Source: Prosapia bicincta (lineage: Eukaryota; Arthropoda; Insecta; Hemiptera; Cercopidae). From it: a DNA stretch of 64,000 nucleotides. The stretch's first letter is position 1. Each line of letters begins with the position of its first letter. Of the stretch, positions 51,151 to 61,712 are shown in pieces. The notes under the pieces are model-generated. The model saw only the letters and a program-made list of their open reading frames with translations. It was not told the origin of the DNA and ran no database searches. The position numbers and the translations under genes were made by a program. Location of the stretch: assembly GCA_036971475.1 (NCBI GenBank), contig JBAIZL010000005.1, positions 244,216,823 to 244,280,822 on the forward strand, in the 5' to 3' direction.

Positions 51151-52327
51151 CAGACATGTGAGGACCCATGTAGAAGGTATATAATTACTATTTTTTGTAT
51201 GATTTGAACATCCTTAAAAAATGTATTATTTTAAATGGTCGGTGGAATCCTTACGTTTGAATTAGGCAAGTTACCGAATCATCGTGATCGCCTTATAACT
51301 TCAGTAAATTTACGAATAACACAAAGAGACAATACAATGCGTTAGCAAACCACTGTCAGATGAGTTACCGACAAAGAAGGCTTTGTGAGGTCGAAAACGA
51401 TTTGCCTGGAAATTGTTTTCATAGCACTGTATCAATTACAAGTTCAGCGCAAGAGGTTAATTCTACTCGATATTAATATGAATAAAAGAATAGTGTATAT
51501 GTATGCTAGACATAAAAGTTACTGTTAAAAATATCTATTTTTGGACATAGTGTACACGTGCAAAAATTACAGTAATTCTCAAGTTCTTCTTCATAATACC
51601 TATTTGTTTTATTTTCACCAACTTATATGATATTTAAAATTGGTTTCATAATTTTTCAATACCAGATCGATATTTTGCTCCGATAATGTTGAATAGAATT
51701 CCCTTTCAGCGCGACTTGAATGTAATGGCCCGGTTTGCATCACGTCATATATTATTCCCGGTACAAATAAAATTGTCGTCCACACCAGAACAGGTACGCT
51801 CCCAGTCAGCAATAAAACTATATTACATCATACAAAGAAGCGACAAGACCTGGTATCCCTATGTTTATAGGTGTATACAGTTTTTCCGTGTTTATTCATT
51901 CAAGTCATATTTCTCGATGTACCACTGTCTCCAACTGTTCGGTTGCCAGTCGAGTAACATCGTCATAACTCTTCCCGCGGTAGTAACGCTAGGAGCCGTC
52001 GTAAAATAACCTCTGCATTCGACTTTTTAATCATAGTTGTCAAAAGTGCTCCATAAACAAAGTGGCAGAACTGTTTATTGACACTGGTAATCAATAAGTG
52101 CGAGAGGGTTTATTGGGTCTGACCTCTGGAGGGCAACCGGTATAATTGTTTCTATAAACTATCGACTTTGCGATCGATGTTTGCGAGGTTATGTTCGACC
52201 AGGCGCTCATTTACTTCTATATTTACGCCCCACAGTTATTAATGGTGACTTTGCTACGGTTCTATAAAAGTGAGAACTTTACGATCGTTATTCACTTAAC
52301 TTATTATTTTATTAAATGTTTTATATA

Positions 52328-52329
<2 letters not shown>
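51151..52329. other. Unassigned region with opposing open frames
   Basis: 51686-52009 (plus, 107 codons) and 51812-51615 (minus, 65 codons, including AEREFYSTLSEQNIDLVLKN) are both open and of more balanced composition than the flanks. On the minus strand a second frame at about 51990-51880 reads RYYRGKSYDDVTRLATEQLE. This looks like decayed coding sequence of a mobile element or gene, but I recognise no family. Confidence 0.3.

Positions 52330-52369
<40 letters not shown>
52330..52369. repeat. (TA)n microsatellite
   Basis: Uninterrupted TA run. Confidence 0.95.
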
Positions 52370-52612
52370 TTTAAATAAACATGTAACACAAAATTTCATC
52401 ATAGAAGAAAACTATATTATCTGTAATATGGTAGTAGAAGCACCAATGTACAGGAAATCTTTTTTAATAAGTAAATATTTTTACGTAGGCCTATATGAGA
52501 TACATTTTGGTAATCGAAACATTCTGAATATATGCTAAAAATAATTTTAAAAGTTTACCATACACAAAAAATAAATTCATTTGTAAATATATTTACATAA
52601 ACATACATACGT

Positions 52613-52640
52613 GCGTGTGTGTGTGTGTGTGTGTGTGTGT
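52613..52640. repeat. (TG)n microsatellite
   Basis: Short TG run. Confidence 0.9.
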
Positions 52641-54318
52641 AGGAACATATTATTTAATGTAAATGATACTTTATGTACTACTATCTAGGTATATGTAATT
52701 TAATGTATATGATATTCTATGCCCTACAACCTATTCTATTCTAGAAATCCCATTATTAAGTGTCATGTTATGTTTTCCAATTATTGTATTTTATTCCTAA
52801 TATTTCATGTAGTTTTTTATCTTAGCCTAAAGAAATGATAACATAATTGCTTTCATATCTTTAAAAATATATAATATCATAGCGTCACTTTTCCTAACGT
52901 AATTCTGGGCTGAGGTAACGAATTCAAAGATTTAGATTTTAGAACCTCCAATGTGAGAAACATTTTACTTGATCGGCTGCCAAGAGTTTTCCAAAACCAA
53001 TTCAAGTGATATTTGAATTATGATATTAATACCATTAAAGTTTGAAGTAACTCTTTAGACATATGATAAATTATAGAAATTTTAATTTTTACCTTTTCAA
53101 CCATTAGTAGCACTACAAAATCTACCCTTAACAATACTTTTAGTGTAAGGACGGAGCCACACAGTTTTCTTTTTTTTCGGAGTATTTGTAGCACACAAAA
53201 AATTAGCAATTATTGAATCTCCAACTGATAGTCAATCGTTCGGTTAGATCTATCAGTACTGAGAATCAGATGGTTCGATCATAAGCAAGGTAACTCATAC
53301 TAACGAATCTTGAGTAAGTGAGGAGTCGCCTTGGAAATAACGTTAAGCCTGGGAAAGCGAAACTTTCTTTGCATCGTCATAATATGGATTCTATCCTTGA
53401 ATTATTACCTATATGTAAACGGAAAATCTTATATTTGATACCAGAGAAAGTTGTAAAGATAAAGTTGTGGTTCTTAAATTGATTACATAATTTATTTTAC
53501 GATATTCAATCATTAAATACAAAAACAAATACAATTTTGTCATTTATTAAGGGTATAAAAAGGTACTATCGCTTTTGAAACAATAAAGAGAAGTGTATTG
53601 TTTACTTTTTATGTAAAGCATACACAATACATGATTGTAAGTAGAATTATAATCAGTAATTATCATACAACACTGTAACAAAATCAAGATCAACTAGCAA
53701 AAAACAAACTATACACGGATCATTTGACCAGATTGACCGTATCATTTATAAATCAGGTCATCCTAAATTTAGGAATCAAATACGAAGTAATTCTTCCCAG
53801 GATTTAGAATATAGCATAATGGTTTTAACTTTAAAGTCAGATTCAATGTCTGCAGTCATAATGCAAACACAGAAAACATTAGCTGTCAAAAAATCTGAAA
53901 AAAAATTTCTGATGATGTAAAAACAATAGTTTTAAGAAAAAGTGCTAAAGGCTTATGAAATTATTGTAGTTCAAAATTAATGTCATTATCTCCTTCCTAA
54001 TCTTCCTAATTATCTCTAAACTATAGTTCTAAATAGTTAGGAAAATATTTAATTTAAAAACCTAACATAAAAATCACTTACTTGCATCCTGGATTAAGTT
54101 TTAAAATAATATCCTACGTAAACATATTTTAAATTAAATAATTGAAGAAAATTTAAACAAAAATAACCCGAAAACACAAGAAAATTATCAATAATTCAAA
54201 ATAAACTCTCTCCAAAACGTGACATATAATGAACAGGTACAGCAGAGTCTTGAAATTCCGTGTCCCGATTTTTCGAGCTGCAGTTAAATTTGAGCTTATT
54301 TTATCAATATCACAGAAA
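52641..54318. other. AT-rich non-coding stretch
   Basis: Nothing recognised. Confidence 0.4.
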
Positions 54319-54455
54319 ATGTTGAACTGCGCTTCCAAGAAATTTTTATAGCTATGCGGTTCGCAAAGGACATGAGTCGCGCTTCCAAGAAATGTTCATA
54401 TCAATATGGTGAGCAAAAGAAATGAGTCGAGCTTCCAAGAAATATCCATATAAAG
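54319..54455. repeat. 50-bp tandem repeat, about three copies
   Basis: GCGCTTCCAAGAAAT occurs at 54329 and 54379 and as GAGCTTCCAAGAAAT at 54429, exactly 50 bases apart. The intervening parts (CATATCAATATGGT, GCAAAAGAAATGAGTC) are partly conserved. Confidence 0.85.
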
Positions 54456-56449
54456 TTCTATAGGCTTATTTTATGCTTTCTTATTATAGTACTGTTTAAG
54501 GGTTTATTAAAGATCCTATTTTTTTATTGCACCTAATTTTTTGTAACTCTAGGGAGGCTCGGTCCCATTCACCTGGAACTATCGAGACTCTACTATATAT
54601 ATATGTAAAACTAAACAATTGCTTTTTACTTTACAAACTTAATGTCAGTTGGTAATTTTTTGTTGGGATACGATTGATGTATTATTAAGAATGTAAGTAA
54701 TTTTAACACTTGAGCGAAAACGTCTGCTCCCGGTTAACTAGTGTATAGCCACGGCTTTGAAACAAATTTGTCCTAAAAAAGACCGGAAAAACGTCTCTTC
54801 TAAACGCACAAGGCTGAGAAACGCGATCTGGGACCACTAAACTAGAACATTAACATCTTGCTAAATGAGAGCTCAAAAACGCAATGCAGTAAAACTGGCA
54901 TTCTTTAACAGTAAATACCAAACAACTGCTTTGTCCATTATTTACAATGGCATTAAGACATAACCGTGCAAATATTTAAAAATCATTTCTTTTGAGTTTC
55001 TACCGCACGACGTATAGACCCATCTAGCAGGATTAGTAGATGAGTCGTGCCACTGGATTTTTGGCTGCCCTCAAACACGACAATCGGGTTTAATGTTGAC
55101 AAGTATGAAGAGCGCGTTATTTCGTAACCAGTCGTTGTGAATCACGGCTTTAAAGAAAGAGGTCCCGGTCTGGTCACTCGACATTTCATGTCGTTGTTGA
55201 AATAATAGCAGATTATTTATTGCTACGCTTCTGAACACAACCAGAAACTATATTTCTCGAAAAAAAATACATTTTGTATAATTAACACTTTCGTTAAATG
55301 TTACCTTAAAATCATCCAAGAAAGTTCCAAATAAATTCATGTGTTTCCAAGCCTAATTAACTCCTGTTACAAGTTTAGTTCGCAAAAAGCAATACCAAGT
55401 AGTATTCCTTGATTAAATCTTTTTGAGTTAGACTTTAGTTTGATTGACTGTTTAAGTCTAATATATTTCACTAATTGCTGTAATTTCGATTACCAAGTAA
55501 CCATCCACTGAGGCGTGACAAACAAGATTCATGATCCGGTTAAAATTAAAATATTTCCTGATAGAGGTTTGTGAATAATATTTATTGCACTGTAATCACT
55601 TTGTTTGTTTCAAAATCTATTATGTCTATTGTATAACTTAAACAGACATTTTATAGATCAAGTTTTGAACTATAGACCAAATTTAGTTTTAATGTACAAA
55701 ATTAGCTATTTATCAGTTATTCTACCAAAATCTTTCAATATTTTAAAATAAATTAGTAAACTTTTACGAAAACGTTCGTTTTATTTTCAAAAAACCTTTC
55801 TTAAAACAAGAATCAGTATAATACCTAATCAATATCCTAATGCTAGATGAATGTTTGTATAATAATTCTTTTATCACATGCCTGGGGAATATCGTTCATA
55901 TTGTACGGGTTTATCAAAGGGGGCGGCATAACTATTCAAATATCGTTCAATCAACCAAGTGAGAAATTAAACAAAACTGTAAACCTTGTGACAAAAGAGA
56001 TTAGGAAATCAAACACCCGAGTGACGACTGAAAGATCAAAATGCTGTTTAAGAAGGTTTATCTTTACAAAAAAATTCGATTGCTACAAATTACAAGGAAT
56101 ATAGTTTAAAATGCTCTGCCTTAATACATAATATTTTTTTATAATCTTTGGTTCAAGATATATATGTAGTAGTTATATTTTTAGTGTACTGACGTAATTA
56201 TTGAAGAAACAAGCACATTTTGTCTTAAAGTTTGAGTATTATTAAAGTTTTTCTGTAAATATTTGGTTGTAAAATGTTTGTAAAATAAAAATAAATGTTT
56301 ATGAAATGAAAAATTAAATATAAAATATGTATATAAAAAATAACTATTTATATAGTACACGCGTTTAAAATGAAAGACAAAGGAAAACCTCTTCTTAAAT
56401 CGTTTTTTAATCTAAACAAAAGACGTCTGGACACATTATACGTCCGTTA
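54456..56449. other. AT-rich non-coding stretch
   Basis: Small open frame 55847-56104 (85 codons, plus) has no support. Nothing else recognised. Confidence 0.4.
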
Positions 56450-56735
56450 AGTGAAATCGACACCAAAAGACATTCAAAAGTGATTGCTCTATAGAATTCA
56501 ACGCCTTCGCGCCCATCGCTGGATTATTCACACTAAATCAATAGTTTTACTGCTTCGAGCGACCAAATAAACATTCTATCCCCGATGACTTCATTTCCGC
56601 CGGCCGGATGTAACCGTTGGGCCAATAAAGGTTAAGATCAATCGACCGTTATTGATTCGTCGGATATTCGACGCCGGTTTTGATAGTCCGTAAAGCCCCG
56701 ACAAAGGAGGTTAGTAACCAATTAAACGTCGAAAT
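56450..56735. promoter_or_regulatory. GC-richer block, possible regulatory element
   Basis: Composition changes sharply from the AT-rich flanks. It holds repeated homeodomain/PBX-like words (AATCAAT, ATCAATCGAC, ATTGATTCG), TGACTTCATTTCCG and GCCGGCCGG. No frame is open over its length, so a non-coding role is more likely. Function is inferred only from composition and short words. Confidence 0.25.
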
Positions 56736-57496
56736 TACAATGGTTTATTACTGAAAAGAGTTATATTTTTGTAGTATAAAATTTATTGGCGGGCGAAATG
56801 TTGGAGCTGCAGGATTTTCTGGGTTACCTGCCATTTGTTAGTTAGGTTGGAAAAGATATAATGCATATGCAGTTTAATTACATTCTCTCTCTGATGAAGA
56901 CTAAATGTAACAGTTTAAACTATATTTACGACTAATTTGAATAGTAATTATTACAATACAATTAAACAATATTATTATTTATAAATAAAATTATACTATA
57001 AATATTTAGAGCATGATTAAATTATATATTATTATTTTATATACTAATTTAAATGTATTATTTAACTAATATGCCATAAACTTATTAATATAGTAAGATG
57101 TAAAAATATTCTTTTTTTTAAATAAAATTTAATTATTTTCACCCTTTTTTACTTTCCACGTAGAATCAGATGAACTCCAGTTATTTTATATGACTTATCA
57201 TTCTGTGTCACTGGTTGCCATAAAAACTCTTCGTCTTGCCACAATAAGGACTTATCAGTTTTTACGAATGTACATCATCCACTCTTATTGCATACAGATC
57301 CTGGAGCAAATACAATCTCAACACCTAACCCATGCTTTCATATGTTAGATTTGACATTATGGGTTATGCAATTGCGACCCAAGCGACTGGTGGGCTAAAT
57401 ATTCCACTGTATTGTATACAGAAACATTTCCCAGAAGGATAGATATGTATGATTGTATCTCGAATTTAAGCTATAGATTTTGAGCAGTTATTTATG
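56736..57496. other. AT-rich non-coding stretch
   Basis: Nothing recognised. Confidence 0.4.
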
Positions 57497-57838
<342 letters not shown>

Positions 57839-58553
57839 TAGTTTTTATTTGCAGTAAAATTTCGGCCTATTTTGGGAAAAAGTGTAAATAAATACTGATT
57901 ACATATGATCATAATAACTTATTTTCCTTATTTGTGTTTCAGAGACACATTCATCATTAGTGTTCAGAAACTAGAGATGCAGGTGTTACAAAGGTGAAAT
58001 AAAAGAAAAGCCTGTGTCAAGTAAGGCGCATCTCAATTACAGTTTGTTTACCATATAGAGTTATAGAGGTTAAATAAAGTAATTGTTTTCATTTAATTGA
58101 GGAAGAAGAAACCAAACTTCTTTGTTAGTGTAGACTTAATAAAACTTCAAGGACGATATTTTTCAAAGCATATGCCTACAACACTAGTGCTATAATGCGT
58201 AGTAATTTCAAGAAAATATAGAATCCAATAAATAGATCTATCTCTTATTATACCAATCTGATTACACATCAGTTATATAAAAAAAAAATACTAAAATCCT
58301 TCAGACGTTAACCTTGAGCCGATTTCGTCTTTCGATTCCAGAAATCGTCGATTCTGATGGTATCGAGTAATAATCTATTGGGAAAATGATTATTTTTCAA
58401 CAATGTCTTATTTATGTATTAGTTGCACTGATAGAATTGGGCCTATTTAATGTAACGAAAATATTATTATTATTTATGACACAACAAAGACGTCATAAGC
58501 ATTTCTAGTCAAATTGCTTTTGCTCTTCTCGCTCTCATTCGTGCAAGTCCTAT
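57839..58553. other. AT-rich non-coding stretch
   Basis: Nothing recognised. Confidence 0.4.
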
Positions 58554-58636
58554 TCTCTGTCTCTCTCTCTCTCTCTTTCTTTCTCTCTCTCTCTTTCTTT
58601 CTCTCTCTCTCTTTCTTTCTCTCTCTCTCCCCCCCA
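58554..58636. repeat. (CT)n / (CTTT)n polypyrimidine tract
   Basis: Repeated CTCTCTCTTTCTTT blocks ending in C6. Lys/Glu/Arg-rich minus frames are artefacts. Confidence 0.95.
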
Positions 58637-59135
58637 TCTCTGATCGGCATCGGTTCATAGATGTCAAAACAAAACACAAAGAAAAAGTAGTTCCAAATTC
58701 TCCCATTATACAAACTGAAATGCCTATTAATGAACTTATATTGTAATTATGAACTGAGGTCCACATTTATAATTTTAATTAAATCATTACTTTAATTTGA
58801 TATATTGGTCAGGCTTTCAGAAATTCCTATTCATAATCTGAGGTTGAACGTCTTGTGTAGCCTATCACATTAAAACGAAACATTTCAAAGGTTTCACCAT
58901 AAGACCAAGATGTTAACTAAAGTTAATTTTTACAGATTATCATGTAGGTATATATAACTTACAAGGATCGAGAATAGACTAAAAAATAGAAAGAAAAATG
59001 TTAGAGTGGAAATTGGAACATTTTATTAATCGACCCATCCCTAATAATATTGCTATCCGAAAAGAATACTATAAACGGCAGAAGGTTGGGAACTGGTTAA
59101 TACATTTACGTACGGAGTCATGAAATAGATGTATT
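58637..59135. other. AT-rich non-coding stretch
   Basis: Nothing recognised. Confidence 0.4.
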
Positions 59136-59159
59136 AATATATATATATATATATATATA
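59136..59159. repeat. (TA)n microsatellite
   Basis: Short TA run left of the hairpin. Confidence 0.9.
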
Positions 59160-59185
59160 CTTTGCAAAACTGTATTCTTGTATTC

Positions 59186-59375
59186 ATATATCACTTTCAC
59201 TATATGTACTTAAACAAGACTCTTACTTAGTATTTATGCGAGTTAACTTTCAAAGATTGATAGTATCTTCATTGTCGAGCATCATCTTGACAATGAGATA
59301 ATATCCATCTTTGAAAGTTAACTCGCATAAATACCAAGTGAGATTCTTGTTTAAGTACATATAGTGAAAGTGATA
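59186..59375. mobile_element. Foldback terminus, about 70-bp arms
   Basis: TATCACTTTCACTATATGTA... on the left is inverted against ...TACATATAGTGAAAGTGATA on the right. The arms share TTATGCGAGTTAACTTTCAA. The apex contains a second short palindrome around TTGTCGAGCATCATCTTGACAA. Same family as 42.42-42.54 kb. Confidence 0.8.
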
Positions 59376-59384
59376 TATATGTAT

Positions 59385-59450
<66 letters not shown>
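59374..59450. repeat. (TA)n microsatellite
   Basis: TA run separating the foldback from the PLE. Confidence 0.95.
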
Positions 59451-59451
<1 letters not shown>

Positions 59452-59545
59452 CAACATAGGTGATTCAAATACAAGATTATTTAATAATTTATATTCAAAG
59501 CTTTTCGTTGGTAAACTGTACCTACATCATCATCAATGAAAAATA
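59451..59545 (-). mobile_element. Inverted PLE terminus
   Basis: On the minus strand TTGATGATGATGTAGGTAC, then TACCAACGAAAAGCTTTGAA and TTCTTGTATTTGAATC-type sequence follow. Matches the terminus at 44.12 kb. The core C is T here. Confidence 0.75.
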
Positions 59546-59802
59546 AAATAAATCAAGATAAACCTAAAACAGAAATATATAAATCAATTTTTGCAAATCA
59601 TTGTATTAATAATAACCACCAATTTCCAAATATTGAAAATATGAAACTTATAAAAGAAATTAATAAAGGTTTAAGAATGAATATATATGAAGCATTCGAA
59701 GTATATAAATACAGTAATAATAGAAAATTAATAAAAGAACAAATACAAATACATTCTAAATTTAATACTACATTCAATGTCTATAATGTTACAGCAACAA
59801 AA
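59536..59802 (+). pseudogene. PLE endonuclease C-terminal fragment (first copy)
   Basis: An 88-codon open frame containing IYKSIFANHCINNNHQFP, then IENMKLIKEINKGLRMNIYE and AFEVYKYSNNRKLIKEQIQ. It aligns residue for residue with the C-terminal part of the second copy at 60840-61085 (IYKSNLATHCINNGHEFPE, IENMKLIKELNKGLKMNIFE). The GIY-YIG motif that should precede it is missing, so it is 5'-truncated. It begins directly at the inverted terminus, which points to a head-to-head insertion or template switch. Confidence 0.8.
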
Positions 59803-59892
59803 TAAACTTGGCAATTTGTATAAACTTAGCAACAATTCTATTTGTAATTTTCCAATAATATGTCCATTTTGATCATATGTTTTAATAATATA

Positions 59893-60461
59893 TTGACATT
59901 GAAATAGATAAGATTATTAAAACATATGATCAAAATGGACACTGGTTTAGATATGTAGATGATGGATTATACATATCAAATAATAATGGTTTAAATATTG
60001 ACAAAATATTAAAATGTATAAATAATATACACGAAAATATAAAATTCACTCATGAATTTGAATTAAAAAATAAACTAAATTATTTAGATATTACAATTAC
60101 TAGAAATAAAGAATCATTTGAATATAATATATATAGAAAACCAACGCAGACAAATCAAATAATACCTAACTATTCAAATCATCCATACAACCAAAAAATG
60201 GCAGCGCTTTATAAATTACTACATAGAATGCACAAAATACCAATGAATTTAAATGATCAAATAAAACAAAAAAATATAATATATCAAATTGGTTTAGAAA
60301 ATGGATATAAAAGGAAAATTATAGATAAATTAAATAATAATATAATAAGAAAACAGAAACTCAAAAATAACTTTATACCTAATAAGAAAGAAAATAATTG
60401 GACAACTTTTACATTCACTGGTAATGAAATAAATAAAATTACAAGATTATTTAATATTTAA
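59893..60461 (+). pseudogene. PLE reverse transcriptase fragment (YVDD palm and thumb)
   Basis: A continuous open frame of about 189 codons. HWFRYVDDGLYI holds the RT catalytic motif YVDD. It is followed by LDITITRNKESFEYNIYRKP, then TQTNQIIPNYSNHPYNQKM and AALYKLLHRMHKIPMNL. These are signatures of the Penelope-like RT palm and thumb. It ends at a TAA after ITRLFNI, where the intact protein would continue through a linker to the endonuclease. Motifs upstream of YVDD are absent. The frame has no in-frame ATG before 60198, consistent with a truncated fragment. Confidence 0.88.
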
Positions 60462-60465
60462 GACT

Positions 60466-60632
60466 ATTTAAGTTGTCCAAATATTTTCTTTCTTATTAGG
60501 TATAAAGTTATTTTTGTGTTTCTGTTCTCTTATTATATTATTATTTAATTTATCTATAATTTTCCTTTTATATCCATTTTCTAAACCAATTTGATATATT
60601 ATATTTTTTTCTTTTATTTGATCATAAATTTC
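60466..60632 (-). pseudogene. Inverted duplicate of RT thumb segment
   Basis: The reverse complement of this segment repeats 60252-60416 with about a dozen changes, for example TTTTCTTTCTTATTAGGTAT against ATACCTAATAAGAAAGAAAA. With the forward copy it forms a foldback of about 165-base arms around a loop of only about 50 bases. Confidence 0.85.
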
Positions 60633-61085
60633 TTTAAATTTTAAAGAAACAAATTTACAAATTACATATAAAACTCATAATAAAATTAAAAATTTAATAA
60701 ACAATAACAAAAATAAAAATAATATACATGAAAGAAGTGGAGTATATAATATAAAATGTCAAACTTGTAATAAATTACATGTAGGACAAAAAAAAAAAAG
60801 AAATTAAAAGAAAGATACAAAGAACATTTAAACGCTTATATCAAACCAAACATATACAAATCAAATTTAGCTACGCATTGTATTAATAATGGACATGAGT
60901 TTCCGGAAATAGAAAATATGAAATTAATAAAAGAATTAAATAAAGGATTGAAAATGAATATATTTGAAACATTAGAAATTTATAAGCATAAAGTTAAAGT
61001 CAAATTAATTGATGAACAAATTCAAGTGAGATCAAGGCACCAAACTATTTATAAAGTCATTGATGTTATAGAAAAATTTACATAA
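60633..61085 (+). pseudogene. PLE GIY-YIG endonuclease domain, frameshifted
   Basis: SGVYNIKCQTCNKLHVGQ carries the GIY (GVY) and YIG (HVG) motifs of the Penelope-type endonuclease with the CxxC pair between them. A poly-A run at about 60787-60800 shifts the frame. It resumes KLKERYKEHLNAYIKP (catalytic-type Arg and the EH motif), then NLATHCINNGHEFPEIEN and KGLKMNIFETLEIYKHK, and stops at TAA (61083-61085). The usual T after HVGQ is replaced by K in the A-run. The CxxC and EH residues remain. The frameshift makes it a pseudogene unless bypassed. Confidence 0.88.
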
Positions 61086-61139
61086 AGTGCAATACTTATA
61101 AACATATGATTCTTTGTAGTACATATGATTTAATTTTGT

Positions 61140-61240
61140 AAAAATGTTTTATTAGATAATTATTTTCCTGAAGATGCTGATACTATTTAATCGGCGAAAA
61201 GCTTTGAATAAATATATTCATTAAAAGTATTTTTGTTTTT
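61140..61240 (+). mobile_element. PLE 3' terminus with hammerhead-like motif
   Basis: CTGAAGA (61168-61174), U, stem GCTGAT (61176-61181), loop, ATCGGC (61190-61195), GAAA (61196-61199), then AGCTTTGAATAAA. The stem pairs over six positions with one G-U. PLE ends are known to carry hammerhead-type ribozyme motifs. The extra base before the stem departs from the minimal core. Confidence 0.75.
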
Positions 61241-61257
61241 GAAATATTTTTAATTTA

Positions 61258-61410
<153 letters not shown>

Positions 61411-61414
61411 CAAT

Positions 61415-61635
61415 AAATTAAAAATATTTCATAAACAAGAATACTTTTAATGAATATATTTATTCAAAGCTTTTCGCCGATTAAATAGTATCAGCATCTT
61501 CAGGAAAATTAGATATTATTAAATAATTATTTTCCTGAAGATGCTGATAATATTTTATCGGCGAAAAGCTTTGAATATATATATTCATTAAAAGTATTCT
61601 TGTTTATGAAATATTTTTAATTTATTAACTATATT
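61415..61635. mobile_element. Head-to-head pair of PLE 3' termini
   Basis: Minus-strand CTGAAGATGCTGATAC...ATCGGCGAAAAGC (61503-61469) faces plus-strand CTGAAGATGCTGATAA...ATCGGCGAAAAGC (61534-61568), only about 30 bases apart. Both match the 3' end at 61.17 kb almost base for base and continue outward into ATTCATTAAAAGTATTCTTG. No coding sequence lies between. Confidence 0.85.
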
Positions 61636-61656
61636 ACAAGAAAACATATCACCATA

Positions 61657-61660
<4 letters not shown>

Positions 61661-61708
<48 letters not shown>
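61661..61708. repeat. (TA)n microsatellite
   Basis: Uninterrupted TA run following the paired termini. Confidence 0.95.

Positions 61709-61712
<4 letters not shown>

Larger units (their letters stand above)
59451..61240 (+). mobile_element. Rearranged Penelope-like retroelement
   Basis: The largest PLE copy in the window. In order: an inverted terminus (59451-59545), an endonuclease C-terminal fragment (59536-59802), a short inversion junction with 28-base arms (59862-59889 and 59913-59940), part of the reverse transcriptase including YVDD (59893-60461), an inverted copy of part of that RT (60466-60632), the GIY-YIG endonuclease (60633-61085) and the 3' terminus with a hammerhead-like core (61168-61200). 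Base composition is extremely A-rich on the coding strand. The N-terminal two thirds of the RT is missing. Not functional as it stands. Confidence 0.88.

Noticed and set aside
53265..53285. tRNA B-box-like GGTTCGAT
   Set aside because: No A box at the right distance and no cloverleaf. No tRNA was found anywhere in the window.
58474..58766. Highly charged Lys/Glu/Arg protein
   Set aside because: Translation of a CT/CTTT tract.
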